A stretch of 32,271 bases of DNA from Bacteroidota bacterium (GTDB lineage: Bacteria; Bacteroidota; Bacteroidia; NS11-12g; UBA955): positions 1 through 32,271 of the forward strand of contig CANMBF010000028.1 in the NCBI GenBank assembly GCA_947496065.1, given 5' to 3'. Below the pieces are notes generated by a model. It was not told the DNA's origin and ran no database searches. It saw only the letters and a list, made by a program, of their open reading frames with translations. The position numbers and the translations under genes are program-made. Below are positions 32,145 through 32,271 of this stretch, one piece after another. How positions within the stretch are numbered: position 1 is the stretch's first letter; each line of letters starts with the position of its first letter.

Positions 32145-32175
32145 TTTGGTAATGTAAAAACTTTCCTTACTTTTG
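32145..32175 (+). promoter_or_regulatory. Strong promoter pointing out of the window (-33 TTTG, -7 TACTTTTG)
   Basis: TTTG at 32145-32148, exactly 19 bases, then TACTTTTG at 32168-32175: the full Bacteroidota consensus, with AT-rich DNA upstream. No start codon with a sustained frame follows within the last ~95 bases. The leader contains TTAAAAAGGAG and a TCTTTGGAAATGT segment near the end. That layout recalls rRNA operon leaders in the phylum, so an rRNA operon or another highly expressed gene may begin beyond the window. Confidence 0.7.
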
Positions 32176-32271
32176 CACCCCTCTTAAAAAGGAGTTGCAC
32201 ACTAAGAAAAGACAAGAAGAAGCATCGTTTTTTTAACCCTTAAAAGTTTTTAAAATAATCTTTGGAAATGT

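Overview
This window is chromosomal DNA from a member of the phylum Bacteroidota; the family cannot be fixed from this sequence, but a Chitinophagales/Sphingobacteriia-like or Flavobacteriia-like aquatic bacterium fits. The support is consistent. Upstream of most genes there is a Bacteroidota-type -7 element (TAnnTTTG), sometimes with a -33 TTTG 19 bases upstream. Ribosome binding sites are mostly weak and leaders very short. Two large secreted proteins end in type IX secretion (T9SS) C-terminal sorting domains. There are GldJ/GldK-like proteins and periplasmic parvulin clusters, and the membrane pyrophosphatase carries the flavobacterial-type coupling glutamate.

Layout. Bases 1-571 (minus) hold an ECF sigma factor overlapping the start of a cut-off downstream gene. 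Bases 963-4401 (plus) are the translation operon thrS-infC-rpmI-rplT, closed by a strong intrinsic terminator. An Uma2-family nuclease-fold gene (plus) then converges on a minus-strand pair, a Tat-exported class V aminotransferase followed by a MenE-like ligase. Next are a GldJ/GldK-like tandem formylglycine-generating-enzyme-fold protein (minus), guaB and a DUF4340 protein (plus), and a 1183-residue M4 metalloprotease with PKD and T9SS domains (minus). It is divergent from hppA, a K+-dependent H+-pyrophosphatase with an unusual Cys/Met-rich tail. After the hppA terminator lie two copies of a ~70 bp double-hairpin repeat, then a NYN-domain RNase-like gene. On the minus strand follow a small lipoprotein and a four-gene cassette (parvulin, lipoprotein chaperone, SurA, MoxR ATPase). 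The last block is a three-gene minus-strand operon (ECF sigma, membrane-spanning anti-sigma fused to an outer-membrane beta-barrel, T9SS-exported surface protein) divergent from miaB. The final 720 bases hold no convincing gene but end in a near-ideal promoter pointing out of the window.

The most interesting system is at 25288-30045. The middle gene encodes one polypeptide with a repeated cytoplasmic motif, one inner-membrane helix, a ~200-residue Pro/Thr/Ser-rich periplasmic linker and a C-terminal beta-barrel. It is placed directly between an ECF sigma factor and a secreted surface protein. This matches the logic of the dual membrane-spanning anti-sigma factors known in Bacteroides, in which an outer-membrane domain can signal to a cytoplasmic sigma factor without a separate receptor. 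Its three tandem N-terminal motifs and the non-AUG (TTG) start codons of both sigma and anti-sigma are additional features. Other notable items are the 18-cysteine tail on HppA, a ~75-residue acidic/basic extension on ribosomal protein L20, the double-hairpin repeats, and several near-leaderless transcripts.
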